Shown: in pieces, positions 6,855 through 8,878 of the stretch
How the letters are laid out: every line of letters begins with the position of its first letter
How positions within the stretch are numbered: the stretch's first letter is position 1
Source: Bacteroidota bacterium
Lineage (GTDB): Bacteria > Bacteroidota > Kryptoniia > Kryptoniales > JAKASW01
Assembly: GCA_021796055.1 (NCBI GenBank)
Contig: JAJYOS010000212.1
Span: 1 to 8,878 of the forward strand
Direction: 5' to 3'
Length of the DNA stretch: 8,878 nucleotides
The notes under the pieces: model-generated
The model's database searches: none
Told to the model about the DNA's origin: nothing
What the model saw: only the letters and a program-made list of their open reading frames with translations
Position numbers and translations under genes: made by a program

Positions 6855-7895
6855 TTATTGCCTGGGCGCCTCTTCGCTCACCTTCCCCGACAGGTTCCGA
6901 TAGACGAAGACGAAGTAGAACACCACGAGTATCATGCCGATGATCCACCATACGAGTCCGACCTGCAAACCATACGGGCCTGTCGACGCACTATAAGCGG
7001 TAAGGGTGTACGAAGGATCGAGGGTCGATACGATAAGGTTGGGGAAGAGTGTGCCAGCCATGGCGGCAAGCGACCCGACGATAAACGCGACCGATCCGAG
7101 AAAGGGGCGCAGGTCAGCGGTCCCCTTGAGGGCTGTCGGGACATAGAAGAATCCTGCCAGTGACACAATGACGAGCACAATCGGCCACACTCTATCGACG
7201 AGCGGGGAAAAGAAGCCGGGCTGCACAAACATGGTCAGGACAATGGTTATCAATGCCATCACGAGAACCGCCCACCATAACCGACGCGCGACGAGGATGC
7301 TGCGCGCGCGCAGCGATCCATCCGTCTTCCATACAAGGAAGAGCGCCCCGTGTAATCCAAGAATCGCCAGGCAGAAGATTCCGGCCGAAATAGTGTAATA
7401 ATCGAGAACGCCGATCCAGGGTTTCGGAAGCAAGTCCGTGAACAACGGTATCGAGAAGTAGCCGGCATCGTTCAAAGGTACCCCGCGGACAAGATTGCCG
7501 AAGCCGGCGCCGAGGATTACCGCTATGAGCACGGACGAAAACTGCAGAGTGCCGTCCCAGAAATCGTGCCAGAGCTTGTACGGTTCGTGTGACCGGAGTT
7601 CGATCGCGAGCCCGCGCAGGATGAGAAGCCATAAAAGAATTACCAGCGGCATGTACAGCCCGCTGAACCCTGCGGCGTAAGCCTTCGGAAACGCGAAGAA
7701 GAGAGTCCCGCCTGCCGCGAGAAGCCAAACCTCGTTGCCGTCCCACACCGGACCGATTGCCGACAGAAGCTGGCGGCGTTCCGCATCGGTCCTGGCAACG
7801 AACCTGTATACGATGCCGGCGCCGAAGTCAAACCCGTCCAGCACCACGTAAACAATAAGCATCGCCGAGAGCAGCGCGTACCATAGTGTCTGCAT
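6855..7895 (-). CDS. cydB: Cytochrome bd quinol oxidase subunit II
   Basis: This 346-residue protein is very hydrophobic, with about nine membrane segments. It is the second subunit of the terminal oxidase that reduces O2 to water with quinol. Recognisable family motifs are VLDGFDFGAG (18-27), GPVWDGNEVWLLAAGGTLFFAFP (48-70, with the conserved W51 and E55) and LFPNLIVSTLDPSYTLT (283-299). The start at 7895 (MQTLWYALL) is chosen because GGAGGGG (top strand 7904-7910) lies 8 bases upstream and the protein then begins right at the first helix, as in the family. A longer in-frame opening to 8015 lies inside cydA and reads as low-complexity Ser/Ala. It begins 5 bases after the cydA stop, so translation is probably coupled. 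No small cydX-type ORF follows. Length is within the usual range. Confidence 0.95.
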   Translation of the reverse strand: MQTLWYALLSAMLIVYVVLDGFDFGAGIVYRFVARTDAERRQLLSAIGPVWDGNEVWLLAAGGTLFFAFPKAYAAGFSGLYMPLVILLWLLILRGLAIELRSHEPYKLWHDFWDGTLQFSSVLIAVILGAGFGNLVRGVPLNDAGYFSIPLFTDLLPKPWIGVLDYYTISAGIFCLAILGLHGALFLVWKTDGSLRARSILVARRLWWAVLVMALITIVLTMFVQPGFFSPLVDRVWPIVLVIVSLAGFFYVPTALKGTADLRPFLGSVAFIVGSLAAMAGTLFPNLIVSTLDPSYTLTAYSASTGPYGLQVGLVWWIIGMILVVFYFVFVYRNLSGKVSEEAPRQ

Positions 7896-7899
7896 GTTA

Positions 7900-8878
7900 T
7901 CATCCCCTCCTTTCAGCGTGCACGGGGCCGTGAGCGATCTCCCGGCCGACCAGGTAGAGGAAGCATACGCCAATGACGAAATAGAGGCCGACGAAACCGA
8001 TCGTGGTGAAAACAACGTCGCCGGTATTCACCATGGGCGAGGCGGCATCCGTTGTCCTGAACAGGTTGTACACTATCCAGGGCTGCCTGCCGAGCTCGGC
8101 AGTCAGCCAGCCTGCAATGGTCGCGATATACGGAAATGGAAACGCGAGCATTAGGAGCCACAGTACGGGTCTAGATTTGTCGAGCCGTCGTAGCCACAAC
8201 AGCAGCGCGCCGATTGCCATCAGTGCGAGTATGAGTGTGCCAAGCCCCACCATGATGTGATAACTGTAGTATAATAGGGGAATATTGTCGGGCCAGTCCG
8301 TCTTGGGAAACGCATCCAGTCCCTTCACCGTCGCCCCAAATGAGCCGTAAGCAAGGAAACTCAACATGCCTGGCACGACAACCGGGTTCTCGAGTGTCTG
8401 CTCATCAACATTCGGCTGGCCAATGATCGCGAGGGGAGCCCTGCTCCCGCTCTTGAACACTCCTTCGAGTGCCGCAAGCGATGCCGGCTGATAGTCGGCG
8501 ACGAGCTTGCCGTTCTGGTCGCCCGTCGGGAATATCTGGAGGACGCTTGCAACGAGCGCTGTTATGATACCGACGCGAAGGAACATGCCTGACTCCTCAT
8601 TGTACTTGCCGAGGAGTTTCCAGAGCGCGCCCACGGATGCCACTACGGTTGCCGCGGTAACCACCGACGCACTCATGTTATGGGCGTATTCCCAGATTGC
8701 CCATGGATTGAGAACAAATTCCCAGAAACTCGCCAGCTGAAGCGTGCCGTTTTGACCGACGGCGTATCCCGTGGGATGCTGCATGAATGCATTGGTAGCG
8801 ATTATGAAATAGCCTGAAAGCCAGCTCCCCGCGCAGAGGCCCGCGGCCACGGCGAAATGGCAGCGCCGGCTGAGATGC
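7900..8878 (-). CDS. cydA: Cytochrome bd quinol oxidase subunit I (partial, 5' end beyond window)
   Basis: Open to the right edge, with 325 residues visible; about the first 100, including the heme b595/d axial His near the N-terminus, are missing. Numbered from the in-frame GTG at 8850, a heme ligand His is likely at H57 (YAHNMSAS, E. coli H186) and the b558 Met at M200 (YHIMVGLG, E. coli M393). The signature TAELGRQPW is at 251-259, with E253 near E. coli E445. The segment from residue 110 to 195 matches a short Q-loop, lacking the extra 60-70 residues of E. coli CydA, so this belongs to the short-loop (CioA-like) class. The subunit binds hemes b558, b595 and d and the quinol. Its last codons carry the Shine-Dalgarno of cydB. 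At positions matching E. coli K252 and R391 it has S124 and H198. Confidence 0.95.
   Translation of the reverse strand, partial: HLSRRCHFAVAAGLCAGSWLSGYFIIATNAFMQHPTGYAVGQNGTLQLASFWEFVLNPWAIWEYAHNMSASVVTAATVVASVGALWKLLGKYNEESGMFLRVGIITALVASVLQIFPTGDQNGKLVADYQPASLAALEGVFKSGSRAPLAIIGQPNVDEQTLENPVVVPGMLSFLAYGSFGATVKGLDAFPKTDWPDNIPLLYYSYHIMVGLGTLILALMAIGALLLWLRRLDKSRPVLWLLMLAFPFPYIATIAGWLTAELGRQPWIVYNLFRTTDAASPMVNTGDVVFTTIGFVGLYFVIGVCFLYLVGREIAHGPVHAERRG
7904..7910 (-). promoter_or_regulatory. Ribosome binding site of cydB inside the end of cydA
   Basis: GGAGGGG on the - strand, 8 bases before the cydB ATG, lies in the last codons of cydA (…ERRG-stop). It decides the cydB start at 7895 and points to coupled translation of the two subunits. 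Confidence 0.75.

Noticed and set aside
6855..8015. CydB starting at 8015
   Set aside because: The extra N-terminus overlaps cydA out of frame and is Ser/Ala low complexity; the family start and a strong Shine-Dalgarno point to 7895.

Overview
The window reads as an ordinary bacterial chromosome segment devoted mostly to redox metabolism. Its lineage is inferred from protein character only. A short-Q-loop cytochrome bd, a group 3b NiFe hydrogenase, an archaeal/thermophile-type protein disulfide oxidoreductase and a Lys-rich, single-TM TPR protein together fit a Bacteroidota/Ignavibacteriota-like anaerobe or facultative anaerobe, perhaps thermophilic. No 16S or other phylogenetic marker is present to confirm this.

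Left part (1-3017, + strand): the 3' end of a group 3b [NiFe] hydrogenase operon, in the order gamma (FAD/NAD(P), 3' part only), delta (small, Fe-S), alpha (large, NiFe), followed 18 bases later by the maturation endopeptidase. This order matches hydG-hydD-hydA of the archaeal sulfhydrogenases. The genes abut or overlap and so look co-transcribed. The enzyme would exchange electrons between H2 and NAD(P)H in the cytoplasm. The last gene probably encodes the protease that trims the C-terminus of the large subunit.

Middle (3172-5127): a convergent gene for a membrane-anchored TPR protein (- strand), then a divergent pair of + strand genes. These encode a 66-residue DUF2892/YgaP-like membrane protein with a strong Shine-Dalgarno, and a two-domain glutaredoxin-like protein disulfide oxidoreductase with CQYC and CPYC active sites. 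A hairpin-rich 162-base spacer separates the pair.

Right part (5220-8878, - strand): cydA (5' end outside the window) and cydB, translationally close, encode the two subunits of a cytochrome bd quinol oxidase. They are followed by a DEAD-box RNA helicase with all canonical motifs and a basic tail, and by a possible 36-residue small ORF in the same frame as the helicase, just past its stop codon.

Taken together, the hydrogenase (H2/NAD(P)H), the disulfide oxidoreductase (thiol homeostasis) and cytochrome bd (O2 removal and respiration at low O2) fit an organism living near the oxic/anoxic boundary. I saw no tRNA, rRNA, CRISPR array, insertion sequence or prophage. I did not find a clearly novel multi-gene system. 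The more unusual points are substitutions in the CydA Q-loop and heme-ligand region, two candidate small ORFs, and structured intergenic spacers.
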